A DNA stretch of 64,000 nucleotides from the NCBI RefSeq assembly GCF_964019385.1, contig NC_088643.1, positions 3,940,329 to 4,004,328 on the forward strand. Reading direction: 5' to 3'. Numbering within the stretch: position 1 is the first letter of the stretch; every line of letters starts with the position of its first letter. Below the pieces are notes generated by a model. It was not told the DNA's origin. It ran no database searches and saw only the letters and a list, made by a program, of their open reading frames with translations. Positions 10,680-20,000 of the stretch are shown here, in pieces. The DNA is from Sycon ciliatum (taxonomy: Eukaryota > Porifera > Calcarea > Leucosolenida > Sycettidae). The translations under genes and the position numbers were made by a program.

Positions 10680-12850
10680 GACGTGTTCACAGACACAGAC
10701 ACACCATTTTCAGCCAAACAGCACACTACAGTGGATTGTATAGATGGTCCCTTACCACTGACCAAGACTAGCTCGAATACCAGTGACATGCTGCTGTCTT
10801 ACTGTACAAGTACATACACAAGAGACATTGGAAGCTGTGTCGCAACTCTGAGTTTCACGTATTACTACGATCATCAGGCAACAAGTACATACAATATAGG
10901 TGTCTGGTGATTGCCTATGGGTATGAACACTATTAGTTACAAGGAATGATACGTGGTGCTCTGTGTGCCGTGCGTCAGATAGCTCCATTCGAATGAATAT
11001 TGAGCATTCTACGGAGCCGGAGGACTCTCATTTGTACATACAATATACATAGTGTATATACAATATACATGGTGCTCATACAATATACATGGTGCTTATA
11101 CAATATACATAGTGCTCATACAATATACATGGTGCTTATAGTTTGACAGCAGCATGTAACAAGGTGGAGGACACCGTGTTCGGAAACAGCGACCTTTCTA
11201 CAACCATCCACGGTTGGTAGAGCCCCGGTCTGTTGGGACCATCTGAACCGTATGGGTCTTAGACCCGGTTCCGACCCGCTTTATTCTAGGGGGGGGGGGG
11301 TATAGACTACTCCTAAAGTCAGCCGAGCACTCCGCGATCGCTACTGGGTGTCTCCTCGAGAGTCCGAAAAAATAGAAGTTATTTTAATCCGAAATGTTTT
11401 TCCTGAACGTCATTTCTTCCAACTTCTGCCCATGCTGCTGTCAAACTATGAACACCATGTAAACAAAAACAAGGTTTATCTACTCGTCTATACAATATAC
11501 ATGTACAGTTGTCTTAAGTCCCTAGGCTGCTTACAGTGCTCAATGTCCACTGGACAGAACAAGTAATATACAGTCATGTACATGTGAAATGATCTGTGAG
11601 TGGTGGTGCATGGCGTCAGGCTTCTTGCAATGGTACACTGTGCTGCACAGATGAGTCAGGACCCATGAATGCAGTTCTACTCTAATCTCAACGACAAGTG
11701 ACCAGCCCAGGTGTGTGTGTGTGTGTGTGCGTGTGTGTGTGTGTGTCAGTGCCATTGCTGGCGGAATGTGTCCTCGGACTTTACTGTCATCGGTTTACCT
11801 GAAGCGGACTGGTATCACACAGCGCAGGAGAGATCCACCTGGTTTCAGTGTTGTCGACAGAGGGTGGAGAAGCCGCAGACATTCCGTGCCCCAACTACCG
11901 CTGTGACAGAGCGTTCCGTCGTCCTGGTGACCTCAAGCGGCATGCGCCATACTGCAGATCTCGGGTTTAGAGCCTCAGCGTGAGGAAGCCGTCGCTATCA
12001 TTGCTACGGCAATGGGCATTCAAGGTTGAAGGTGTGCGTGTGTGTGTGTATGTGTGTGTGTGGTGTGTGTGTGTGTGTGTGTGTGTGTGCATGCGTGTGT
12101 GCATGTTTTGTGTGTGTGTTTGCATGTGTATGCATGTCTTCCATTTGCCTATATCCAGGTTGTTGTCTGAACTAGCCAAGGTAGACTTGCAACACTCCCA
12201 GATCATACAGACATTTACGATTGCACTATATGATAGATTGGAAACTAACACACCCGTTGACTGCACGCCAGAACATCAACATCAACAGCAAAGCCTGCAC
12301 TGATCACAACAGAGGCTGTGCAGGACTTTCGAAAGCAAGTATTAGTTCATGGCCGTGCAGGCGAGTGTAGGACGGCAAATTTGAAGCTGCTACACAAAAT
12401 TGATGACAACACAGGGGGTATTTCCGGATGGTGGACACAGGCTGTGCGTACGGTTACATGAACATGGAAGACGCGCAGGACAACCTTCAAACACCGAAAC
12501 TCTGCGACACGGACATCTCGTGAAGTCGTGTTATGTACCAGCATCTATCTATCAACGCACGAAACAGGGGGAAACTCGTTTTCAAATACTGGCCTGGCTT
12601 TTCGCAATGAGGCAAACGGCTGATTGCTCCCAAGTTATGTGGTAGATTGTATGTACGACAAAACATCGTGAACCAGTACATGCCATGTACTCCTCACCTC
12701 ATTGGGAGCGTTGAGATGTTCCTTCAATGCAGCAAGTTGAACACGTAATGGCAGCTCGATATCGAACTTATAAGTGGTGGGCGTAGTGGGCGACGGGAAG
12801 GTAAGCTTACATGGGTCAGTGTCATCGATGAACTGAACTCGGAAATCCAT
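1..12850 (-). CDS. FHOD: Fhod-type formin, N-terminal half (gene span, 11 exons seen)
   Basis: Formins of the FHOD group are Rho/ROCK-regulated actin nucleators and bundlers of stress fibres and sarcomeres. The exons listed below translate in consistent phase into the family's N-terminal GTPase-binding and FH3 armadillo region. Recognisable stretches are the opening [10 protein letters not shown], then [44 protein letters not shown] and [12 protein letters not shown]. The last visible exon is a Ser- and acid-rich linker, as expected between FH3 and FH1. The FH1, FH2 and autoregulatory C-terminal parts lie beyond the left edge. The gene is downstream of the dynein gene on the same strand, separated by a transposon nest; nothing suggests they share a transcript. 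Between exons 10 and 11 the phase does not join cleanly, so a small exon may be missing there. The family call is firm; the exact paralogue is not. Confidence 0.85.
245..480. repeat. Imperfect CA-rich minisatellite
   Basis: About ten copies of a 22-26 base unit built on CAGACACACnnGCAGGnATAC. It lies just upstream (sense) of Fhod exon 11. All reading frames here are repeat shadows. Confidence 0.8.
897..1195. mobile_element. Miniature inverted-repeat element, family A copy 1
   Basis: Ends are inverted copies starting TACCGTAAAGTACCGTTGAT. The element is 299 bp, non-coding, and is repeated at 3672-3972 with a very similar interior. If the terminal TA is the target duplication, it resembles a Tc1/mariner-type non-autonomous element. 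Confidence 0.75.
1577..1684. repeat. CA microsatellite
   Basis: CA repeat with GCA and CCCA interruptions in an Fhod intron; reads TG on the gene's sense strand. Confidence 0.9.
1965..2038 (-). CDS. FHOD: Fhod exon 10
   Basis: Acceptor CTTGTAG|, encodes [20 protein letters not shown], the end of FH3. The best donor is CAA|GTAAGT (exon end 1965, phase 2). That does not fit the phase needed by exon 11. The weaker donor TAG|GTGTCA (exon end 1972, phase 1) does fit. Confidence 0.7.
2262..2444 (+). repeat. Diverged direct duplication, copy 1
   Basis: Begins CTCTCGAGTGGGTCTATT and ends CACACTGTCTTTCCTGT. The same two blocks recur at 2622-2733, closer together, so one copy gained or lost about 70 bases between them. 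Non-coding, inside an Fhod intron. Confidence 0.7.
2622..2733 (+). repeat. Diverged direct duplication, copy 2
   Basis: Shorter partner of 2262-2444 with the same start and end blocks. Nothing coding is recognised between 2039 and 3192. Confidence 0.7.
3193..3258 (-). CDS. FHOD: Fhod exon 9
   Basis: Acceptor ATGCTCAG| and donor GAG|GTGAGA, 22 codons in phase 0. Encodes [16 protein letters not shown], aligned with the FHOD segment that ends EQLNIYE. Confidence 0.82.
3431..3480. repeat. CA microsatellite
   Basis: CA repeat in the Fhod intron upstream of exon 9. Confidence 0.9.
3672..3972. mobile_element. Miniature inverted-repeat element, family A copy 2
   Basis: Second copy of the 897-1195 element in the same orientation, 301 bp. 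Its right terminal repeat is more diverged (GTACTGTAGAATATCG on the minus strand). Confidence 0.72.
4213..4296 (-). CDS. FHOD: Fhod exon 8
   Basis: Acceptor TTGTGTAG| and donor GCT|GTAAGT, 28 codons in phase 0. Encodes [15 protein letters not shown], equivalent to the DQD-x-FYD motif of FHOD proteins. Confidence 0.85.
4599..4696 (-). CDS. FHOD: Fhod exon 7
   Basis: Acceptor AATGCAG| and donor CAG|GTTGGT; two bases plus 32 codons. Ends [11 protein letters not shown], matching the FHOD helix whose vertebrate form reads close to LLVYAMTLVNK. Confidence 0.87.
4715..4870. repeat. Compound CA microsatellite
   Basis: CA-rich tract with TGC/TACG interruptions, starting about 20 bases upstream (sense) of Fhod exon 7. 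Confidence 0.9.
4950..5019. repeat. Pure CA microsatellite
   Basis: About 35 uninterrupted CA units in an Fhod intron. Confidence 0.95.
5154..5316. mobile_element. Miniature element, family B copy 1 (TA duplication)
   Basis: Ends TACTGTCAGACCTCG and its inverted copy. The interior matches 49541-49731. The GACCTCG-type end resembles pogo/Tigger-like non-autonomous elements, an inference from the terminus only. Confidence 0.72.
5359..5608. mobile_element. Miniature inverted-repeat element, AAAT duplication
   Basis: Inverted ends of about 33 bp containing GACAAAAGGGTGCTTATGGC, flanked by AAAT on both sides (5355-5358 and 5609-5612). It is 250 bp and non-coding. The superfamily is not assigned. 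Confidence 0.72.
5868..6012 (-). CDS. FHOD: Fhod exon 6
   Basis: Acceptor GGCTGCAG| and donor CGCG|GTAAGG; 48 codons plus one base. Encodes [17 protein letters not shown] and then [11 protein letters not shown], an FH3 helix with its loop. Confidence 0.88.
6013..7784 (-). other. Fhod intron 5 content
   Basis: Carries a short GT tract (6071-6083), a poly-G run, and the TA-flanked miniature element at 6588-6840. No exon or gene recognised in the rest. Confidence 0.55.
6588..6840. mobile_element. Miniature inverted-repeat element, TA duplication
   Basis: Ends CAGTCCATTTCAAAAC and an imperfect inverted copy, each followed by a shared ACTATAGACGCGTA block. Flanked by TA (6586-6587 and 6841-6842). 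It is 253 bp, non-coding, Tc1/mariner-like by duplication. Confidence 0.75.
7785..7879 (-). CDS. FHOD: Fhod exon 5
   Basis: Acceptor GAATTCAG| and donor AAGT|GTAAGT; two bases plus 31 codons. Encodes [15 protein letters not shown] and LQWLHSCV, the next FH3 repeat. A sense TG tract lies about 12 bases upstream of the acceptor. Confidence 0.87.
7880..8872 (-). other. Fhod intron 4 content
   Basis: A CA tract (7891-7910) hugs the exon 5 acceptor. From about 8119 to 8680 there is GC-richer sequence with GATGCGATACGCGATC-like palindromic blocks, probably an old transposon, but I could not fix its ends. Confidence 0.4.
8873..8978 (-). CDS. FHOD: Fhod exon 4
   Basis: Acceptor CTCTACAG| and donor AGAG|GTCAGT; 35 codons plus one base. 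Encodes [18 protein letters not shown], an FH3 armadillo helix pair shared with FHOD1/3. Confidence 0.9.
9494..9717 (+). repeat. 32-bp tandem repeat, 7 copies
   Basis: Seven near-identical head-to-tail copies of a 32-bp unit that begins CTGGCCCCTCAAAAGCCCCA. There are no spacers, so it is not a CRISPR array. It lies in the Fhod intron before exon 4. Confidence 0.95.
9811..9884 (-). CDS. FHOD: Fhod exon 3
   Basis: Small 74-base exon, acceptor GATACAG| and donor CAC|GTGAGT. It takes the spare base of exon 2 and returns to phase 0. It encodes a helix ending [13 protein letters not shown], matching the FHOD segment before the next armadillo repeat. The acceptor sits about 9 bases from a long TG tract. 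Confidence 0.85.
9893..9975. repeat. CA microsatellite at the exon 3 acceptor
   Basis: Long CA tract whose sense-strand TG run ends about 9 bases before the Fhod exon 3 acceptor, so it replaces most of the usual pyrimidine tract. Confidence 0.92.
10115..10297. mobile_element. Miniature element, family D copy 1
   Basis: Begins CAGTGAAACCTGCCTAAG and ends with a degenerate inverted copy. It shares the GGTGGTCTCCTTATCCAGGG block with 29706-30048. Pogo/Tigger-like by terminus. Confidence 0.68.
10335..10530 (-). CDS. FHOD: Fhod exon 2
   Basis: Acceptor CACATAG| and donor ATTG|GTGAGT; 65 codons plus one base. Encodes the end of the GTPase-binding domain with [13 protein letters not shown] sense-strand TG tract begins about 25 bases upstream of the acceptor. 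Confidence 0.85.
10556..10680. repeat. CA microsatellite
   Basis: CA-rich tract with a CG-alternating island, just upstream (sense) of Fhod exon 2. Confidence 0.9.
11036..11140 (+). repeat. Short tandem repeat, about 20 bp unit
   Basis: Five copies of CATACAATATACATGGTGCT with small changes. Confidence 0.85.
12031..12090. repeat. GT microsatellite
   Basis: GT on the plus strand, hence CA on the Fhod sense strand, opposite to most tracts in the window. A similar tract is at 11710-11746. Confidence 0.9.
12698..12850 (-). CDS. FHOD: Fhod exon 1 (start codon)
   Basis: Fifty-one codons from ATG at 12850 to a GAG|GTGAGG donor, phase 0. The peptide opens [13 protein letters not shown] and continues into a [13 protein letters not shown] strand, the signature start of the FHOD GTPase-binding domain. 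This ATG is chosen because family similarity begins at once after it. Confidence 0.85.
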
Positions 12851-14440
12851 CTTCCGAGGGCAATTTCTACGCTTGGTCTACACTACAGTCGACGGTTCAA
12901 GTTCAAGACTGGTGGAAAGCCTGCCATTCAAGCGGCACCCTGGCTGGGTAAGAACTGCACTAGATACTGATTGCGTTGTAATGCTCCACAGTATTCCAGA
13001 CTTGTGCATGTCCTTCAGGCTTCTTCGTGAATGACGACCGCACACCGAAAACCTTCTTTGTCACTCCAGCAGGACTGCCTGAAAAGCAAACAAAGAAAGA
13101 CAGCGTCGTGGTAGAATTTCACAGGCAGAAAGCATCTTCATGTCTCACTCAACTGTCAACATGATGTGGCACGTGCCAAAGATAGGGGAAGCTACCGTAC
13201 ACGCGCAGATCTACGCGAAGATTTTATCCGATCGAGATCCCGGTACCGGTATACCGGTAGATCTACGCTTTCCAACGGCCAAAGATACTGAAGTAATTAG
13301 TTGGAAAGCTTGTGTCTTTGTGGGTACTGTACTCGTACTTGAACATTTGGGCTCATGCAAAATCGCACCGATTTTGGGATTTCCCCACAACTTTTTGCGT
13401 CAGCAAAAATGTTGTGCTGGACCGCATTCCTGTCACCATTGGTCACTTCGCAGTGGCTTTTCGTTGGTGCAGTTTGCCGAGCCACCGTGCTCACAGCAGA
13501 GACTTCTGTGTGTCACTGTGTGTTATTGTTGTGAAGGCTTGTGGCGTTGTGAAGTGGACCACAAAGACCGGAACTGAACTGAAATCGTAGAGCGCCTACG
13601 CGGTTCCGCGATTCCGCGAGATAAGACGCGATCGCGCGATTTGAGTGTAGACAAGAATTACACTGTACTACAGGATGTCTCCCGGATAAGGACCCATATG
13701 CAAGAGTCCATAAATAAACAGTTTTGTCAAGAGTACATGAAGGTTTTCATTAGGGCTGAAACGATTATACCGAATAATCGAGTACTCGTTTGATAACTCT
13801 AACGATCGAGCAATCGTTTAGATTACCGATAACGATTATTTTGCGTTTTTTTTATTTGTGTCAAGAAAGTACTGTTAACCCTCGTTTTGTGAAGTTTGAA
13901 TCAGTTTCCGCTGGGAGTATGCAGTTGCCAGGGGTATGCATGGTTCATGTTCTGAGGTTAAAATAATTGACTTCAAAACTGCCATGTTTCGGAGCTACCC
14001 TTTCACTAATGCAGATTTGTTGGTATTATGAAGGCATAGTTTGTGGAAACAGAGTAATGTTTGCGCAGAACTATGACTCTATTTGCTAACGATTATAATC
14101 GATTACTCGATCGTTAAGCTAAAGAGTAATTGATACTTGAAAATCCACGATCGTTTCAGCCCTAGTTTTCATGTACTCTTGCCTCTTGGTTTTATGGATT
14201 CTTGGTAGATCTACACTGTATGACGTATGGTGAAGAGGCAAGATGAGAGCTAGACCGAGTGACATGCATACAGTGGACCTGGTGTGTGTGGTGGACTACT
14301 ATAGTACACTCTACAGTCTAGTCATGACATGAAGCTCTGGGTATGATGTAGCCAGCACTGGCAGCAGTCCCAGCTATGTAGATCTACGAGTAGAAGTAGA
14401 GGATATAAAATAAACCGGAGTCAGAGGTTTTGCCTAGTCG
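12851..14440. other. Region upstream of the Fhod start
   Basis: Should contain the Fhod 5' UTR and promoter, but no TATA box or initiator can be assigned with confidence. A probable old repeat with CTTGGTCTACACT / AGTGTAGACAAG ends spans about 12872-13652. A hAT-like element occupies 13751-14165. Confidence 0.45.
13751..14165. mobile_element. hAT-like non-autonomous element with 8-bp duplication
   Basis: Ends TAGGGCTGAAACGAT and an inverted copy with one extra G. Perfect 8-bp target duplication GTTTTCAT at 13743-13750 and 14166-14173. An 8-bp duplication and TAGGG ends are typical of hAT. It is 415 bp and non-coding, so movement would depend on a transposase made elsewhere. Confidence 0.82.
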
Positions 14441-14444
14441 CACG

Positions 14445-14465
14445 TGTAGCGACCTCACTCCCTGA
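14445..14465 (+). repeat. 5' LTR of miniature element, first 21 bp
   Basis: Starts TGTAGCGACCTCACTCCC and matches the first 21 bases of the LTR at 26211. The final TGA is the duplicated target of the inserted DNA transposon. Confidence 0.85.
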
Positions 14466-15219
14466 TAGTCCTGCGGCCCAAATCTGAAAGACGTTGTTTT
14501 GCAAGTCCCGTTTCAGTCTCAAGCAGACAACCTGAGCTTTGCATGGGTGGAAAGACCATGTTCTAGGGATGTCGAAACGGCTTGTTGTCATGTCCAGAAC
14601 TAGGGCATAAGCTGGGGAGAACCAATTTTAGGTTTCGTTACGGAAGTCGTTATTTTACGTTATTTTACGACTCCTTGATCGAAATTGGCAACATGTGATA
14701 CGATATTTTATTGAAAATTAGTGCAGTCGATGTGAATTTGTTCTTGTGTTTGGATGATTTGTAGATCATGGTTGCCCTTTGCCGAGCGTTCATTTCCTAT
14801 TGATGGTGATTAGAGATGGCACAGATTGATTTGTTGTAAAATTTGACCAAAACACCCCCAAACATGGATCTTTCGTATGAGAGGATTTCATTTATTGGGA
14901 CACTATCTCGACAACACCAGCGGAAGAGAGCTAGCACGAGCGAAGCAAAGGACACCGGAAAACGGCAGAGTGATAGCGATCATAAGCTGATCTTAGCAAA
15001 CGAGCGATATGGAAGATGTTGTAAATAATAGCGCAGTAGTGTATTTGTCATTTGCTGCAGAGTGGAAAAGTACAATTCAAATTCAAATCAATTCAAAAAC
15101 TTCAATAGTGCGGTCCACCAGCCTTAGCTTTCAGACTCACTGTCCGATTCACAGTCGGACTTACAGTCCAATCCACTGTCGAATCTGCCTTCACCCTCAT
15201 CATGGCATTGTGTGCATGC

Positions 15220-15380
15220 GCGCGCGCGCACGCACACTCGTACACACACCGCACAACACATGGCATTGTGCGCGCGCTCGCACACACACATACACAAACC
15301 CCACACGCACGCACACACACCGCACAACACATGGCATTGTGTGTGCGCGTCCGCGCGCGCGCGCACACACTCACACACCA
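15220..15380. repeat. CA/CG-rich tandem repeat
   Basis: Imperfect copies of ACACCGCACAACACATGGCA alternating with CA and CG runs. Reading frames across it are repeat shadows. Confidence 0.85.
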
Positions 15381-15465
15381 CATAGCACGCTAGAGATCAG
15401 CAAGAACCTGCTGCGACCGTGGTTGAGATGGCGCTGTAGAAGACACCGCAGCCGCCACTGGTTAC

Positions 15466-15959
15466 CTCGCACCCGAGATTGTAGTCAAAGCCGTACTAGC
15501 CGACACATCTGTACTGGAGGCTGATGTAGTACCCAAAGATGAAACTGATCCACTGGTGTTCACCTCACGCGGCGGCGTAGCGGATCCTTTGAAGCCGAAA
15601 TGAGTGGGCAACACGACATAGGCGGGGACAAGCCCAGCGGATATCGCAGCGGGCCTATCGTAACTCCTGGCAGTGAGCCTATCGTAATTCCTGGCAGTGG
15701 GCCCGTCGTAACTCCTGGCATTGGGCCCGTTCTCTTGCCGGACACTGGGGTGCGGAGTGGACGTGGATGCGGGCAGGAAATCTGCGGCGACCGGCTGGAC
15801 TGGGATGGTTGGGGTCGGGCCAGGTGCGTTACTAGTATGACTGTTCGGCAATGACTGGGTATTACCGGCCATCGGACCGTTTCCAGACGACACAGACAAG
15901 TGGTTGCTCCGTGAAGAGTGCGCCTGTATACCTATGCCACTTACCATACATGTCAATTG
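15466..15959 (-). CDS. Possible downstream exon of the transposon gene
   Basis: Open for about 165 codons between an acceptor TTTCCTTCAG| and a donor GCGAG|GTAACC. It is in the phase the 24140 donor needs. The product is Ser/Thr/Pro-rich and contains an 8-residue repeat (ARSYDRPT-like), encoded by a 24-bp tandem repeat at about 15653-15735. Low complexity means chance openness is possible. No family recognised. Confidence 0.3.
15653..15735. repeat. 24-bp tandem repeat
   Basis: About 3.5 copies of a unit starting GGGCCTATCGTAACTCCTGG. A multiple of three, so frames stay open. Confidence 0.88.
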
Positions 15960-16560
15960 CTGAAGGAAACACACAGTTCAAACACAAAACGTAAATGAAA
16001 CACGCCAATGAAATTCGATCCTTAAACAAGTCAAGTTCGCATGTCCGCGTTATCACGGGCTATACAATTGTGTTTAGAAAACAACCAGTTTATAATTCTG
16101 TCTCTTCTTGCATAAAGTCAGCCTAGAATACTGACGTCAGCTTTGGACATTACTCTGACTCGGACCACAAGCCCTGATTTATTCTGACCTACATGTGTAT
16201 CGTGTGAAGTAGCGCGAGAGCCAAGCTGGTCATAATAATACGTGTAACAGCCACGAACGTAATTCAACCAAAGAAGACTACCACATTACATGAGCATGAA
16301 CACTTGCATTCCATTTAATACATTCCTATGTTGTAGATGTCAGGCACTGTAGTGTTCACGTCTACATACACTTTGTGGCATTCCTTGGCCACCCAGACAT
16401 TCATGATAGTAGCGCATCGTGAAATGAACTTAGCGGCTTTTAGTTGCTGTGCATGAGTCTGGACTCATGATCTGGTGTGTACATGCGATCATGTGATCTT
16501 GTAGTTGAGCGTATGTGTTATTTGGATTCCCTTGGTCATGACCAAACAATAAAACATGAT

Positions 16561-17025
16561 TGGCGTGGCGAGAATGCCACGGAGTTAGTCTACACGTTCA
16601 TGTCATGTTCAGTTGCGATTTGCTTTCTCTTCCTGATTGCCATTGCGGTCATGCTGTCGGTTCTCTGTGATTTGACCTTTATCTCCTGGCATCTTACTGT
16701 CTTCATGTGCTCCCCTTGGGGGCACCTTGATGCCTGATGTAATATCGCAGTTGTACAGCGGGCTACCTTTTAGGTTCCGCTGCGGTCGGTTTCGCTGAGC
16801 CAGCCTTGGCACCGTGTAGCCTTTTTTGGTTGTTGTGTTCTTGTGCGTGCGGCATGAGGTTTTAGCTGTACCTTTGTTTGGCTGCGCTGCCTTTTTGTTT
16901 CCTGAGAGTTTTTCTTTGCATGTATTGTAGTTTGTTGGAATAATCGAGTGCTCTTCGAGCCAACACCACAGCGATTCAGGAGTGTCGATCCTCGCCGAGG
17001 TGTATGATCTGTAGCCGTCAACACA
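16561..17025 (+). repeat. BEL/Pao 5' LTR
   Basis: 465 bp, starts TGGCGTGGCGAGAATGCCAC, ends GCCGTCAACACA. It should hold the promoter and polyadenylation region of the element, but no canonical box was assigned. Confidence 0.95.
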
Positions 17026-17027
17026 TT

Positions 17028-17043
17028 TGGTAGCAGAGGACGG
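17028..17043 (+). promoter_or_regulatory. Primer-binding site, initiator tRNA-Met-like
   Basis: TGGTAGCAGAGGACGG starts two bases after the LTR. It is complementary to the 3' end of animal initiator tRNA-Met (ending CUCUGCUACCA) over at least 13 bases, then one mismatch. This would prime minus-strand DNA synthesis. Confidence 0.75.
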
Positions 17044-17074
17044 TTAGTCGTTAGGTTAGGATCCTCGCCTGAGA

Positions 17075-20000
17075 ATGGCATCCTCGGAGGAATGCCATGA
17101 TTTGGAGCGTGAGATCGAGCTCCTGAAGCTGCGGAAGTCGGCAGCGAAGACGCAGCTCACGAATGCGAGGCGGGGGCTGTTGGTCTTGGTAGATGTCGAC
17201 ACGCGACCTGTGCCGGACAAGGCAACGGTACTGAAAGCAGTTTCCTTGCTGCAAGGAGCCATGGACGAACTTGCAGGCGTCACCAGGACCCTGGCGAGTT
17301 ATGTTCAGCAGACCCCAGACTGTCTGGGAGAATTACGCAAGTTATCTGAGGATGCGGAGCAAACAGAAGAGAAATATACGTCCGCGATGGAACGAAGTGC
17401 GGACTTCTGTCGGCAATACAGCAGTTTTGTCACGCCCAGTACACGTTTTGGAAGTCCGTCCAGAAAAACTCAAATCTACAAACTGCGAGCTTACCTGGAT
17501 AGGCACACTGCTCTTGTCGATGAGAACAGCGCTGATGAACGCGATGAACATGCTGGTGGAGCACGGGAATTTGAGTACGGAGTGGAGTCGCTAGCGCTGC
17601 AGACAGATAGTAGTAGTACTGTGGATATGGAGCACACAGCGATCAGAGAAGCTGGTGCTCAGCCCAGTGCCAGTGAAGTGAAAGTTAGAGCAGACGTAGC
17701 GGGCCTCAGTCTCGGAGACCAAGCGCTTCAGTCCAGCAGTAGCAGTACTACTTCTGCCACTAACACTAGTAACAGTACTACATGTAGTTCTAGTACATGT
17801 ACCAGCACCACTGCAGGGTTGTCACCTGCAACCACAAACAACCTGTCACCACCACAGGCCAGTGTGACAAGCATTAGTTTCAGAAGTACAGGTGCCAGTT
17901 TCAGTACCAACTACTTGGCAGCATCCAGTGCACCACCACCAGGTTACCTGCAGGCCAGGCCAGTGATAGGTATAGGAAGCACTGTGACAGTCAGCGCTGC
18001 CACTGGGACCAGGACTAGCAGCAGGCATGCACCAGCAGTGCCTAGTACAAGTACAACTGTGCATACCACTCTGCCAGTGTCTGGGATGAGCTTGCCAACA
18101 GCCAAGACCAGAGTAGGCCAGACTGCCACTCAACCTATAGCTCTGCAATCTGCTGTACCTACACCAGCAATGTTTTCAGCCGCACCAATGTCAGCAGCAT
18201 GGGCTGCTCCAGTACCAGTATCAGCAGCTCCATCATGGTCTGCTCCAGGATCAGCATTTCCAGCAGTCTCAGTCTCAGCAGCACAGGCTGCACCTGTGCC
18301 AATGTCCGCAGTGCCAATGTCAGCACCACACGCTGTGCCAGCTAGCGCAAGCTCGATGCCGAGGTCTGTGACAGCATCGCCCGGACCAGCGGCGTTGGGA
18401 ACAGACATGTGGCGACAACTCAAGCGTGTTGCGGTCCCAGAGTTTTCCGGCGACAAGCGGCAGTACAACGCGTGGCGTGCAGCTTTTGTAGCTTGTATTG
18501 ACCAGGCACCCGCTACACCTGAGTATAAACTGTTGCAGCTTCGCCAGTACCTGAAAGGCGACGCGCTGAAAGTTATTGACGGACTCGGACACTCAGCAGC
18601 GGCCTATGAGGCAGCCAAGCGGCGACTCGAACGGAAGTTTGGCGGACAACGTCGTCAATTAGCGCTCCACTTGGATGAACTAGAAAGTCACCCCAGTGTG
18701 AAGAGCAGCAAAGACCTCGAGCATTTTGGTGACCTGCTCGACATTGCCATCCTCAACTTACGCGAGGCAGGCCGAGACCAAGAGCTCGGAGATGGCACCC
18801 TGTACAGAGTTTTACAGCGAAAACTGGCAGAGTCGATGCTCACCAACTACCAACGTTGGTTAGTTGACCACCGACAGCAGCCAACGGTAGTAGCGCTTCT
18901 TGAGTGGACACTGCAAGAAGTGGAGTACCGTACAGTGGCAGCCGAGGCGGTACATGGCGTGGCAGCAGCAGTACCTGCAACAGCACCAGGCACTGCCCGT
19001 CACTTTGACAGCAGCAGACCATCATTCCGGCCAAGTAGCCATCGCTCGTTGCAGCAGAGCAATGCTCATACACACTTGGCAGACGGACAGACGGCACGAG
19101 ACGAGGAGACTTCTTTCATATCCTCTCGCGCCACTTGTCCAGAATGCAGCGGGAGCCATGGCATTTGGGAATGCTCCACCTTCAAAGGACACGACACAGG
19201 CCGACGGTGGACAAGAGCAAAGGAATTAAGCCTGTGCTATCGCTGCCTGGGAACAGGGCACAGAGGCGACAAGTGTCCTCGAACTCACACTTGTGGTGTC
19301 GATGGTTGCCAACGGAATCATCATCGTCTACTACACGGCTTGGCACGATCAGATTTTGAGATCAGGAAGAAGCCGAGAGCCGATGGCAAGGAAAGGAATT
19401 ATGACAAAGCAAACACCAAGGCTGAACAAGGACACTGTGGCGTCGCAACAGCGCATGAGACTCCAACGGAAGGGGAGTCCCCCCAGCAATGCAGCAATGC
19501 AACAGCCGAGAAGAGCTACACCAGTTTACGCACTGTGCCTGTCGCTCTCAGGTCCGGTAGTAAGCGGCTCGTCGTCAATGCGCTTCTGGACGACGGAAGT
19601 ACCAACACCTTCATCCATGAAGACGTTGCCACAGCGCTAGGAATGAGTGGTGAGCAGCATGACATGACTATCAATATGCTGAATGGAAAGCGGAGCACTT
19701 TCAAATCCATGGAAGTGGAGTTCGATATCGCCAATATTAACGGTCAATCATGGACAACCGTAGTCGGACTCACAACTCCCAACCAAGTAACAGGACGTCT
19801 GCAGCTAACGGACTGGAGTAGCAAGAAGATTGGCTATGAGCACTTGGCTGATATACCGTTTCCGGAACCGGCCACCCCTGAAAGGATCGAGCTGCTCATT
19901 GGCGTCGACAATGCCGAGCTTCACCGTGCGTTGTATGAAGTGTCTGGACCAGCCGGAGAGCCCATCGCGCGTCTCACACCTCTCGGATGGACCTGCGTCG

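Larger units (their letters stand above)
10531..12697 (-). other. Fhod intron 1 content
   Basis: Contains CA/GT tracts (10556-10680, 11710-11746, 12031-12090), a short tandem repeat of ATACAATATACATGGTGCT (about 11036-11140), a poly-G run and part of the GACAGC/CAAGGTGGA foldback family (about 11142-11200). No other gene seen. Confidence 0.55.

Noticed and set aside
12851..13140. Fhod promoter elements
   Set aside because: No TATA, initiator or CpG-island boundary could be placed without transcript ends.
13140..13577. 145-codon plus-strand frame upstream of Fhod
   Set aside because: No recognisable motif, lies within probable repeat sequence, and no splice or codon evidence supports it.
16477..16737. 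86-codon frame repeated at 23457-23807
   Set aside because: Its second half is LTR sequence shared by both copies; it is part of the BEL/Pao LTR, not a gene.
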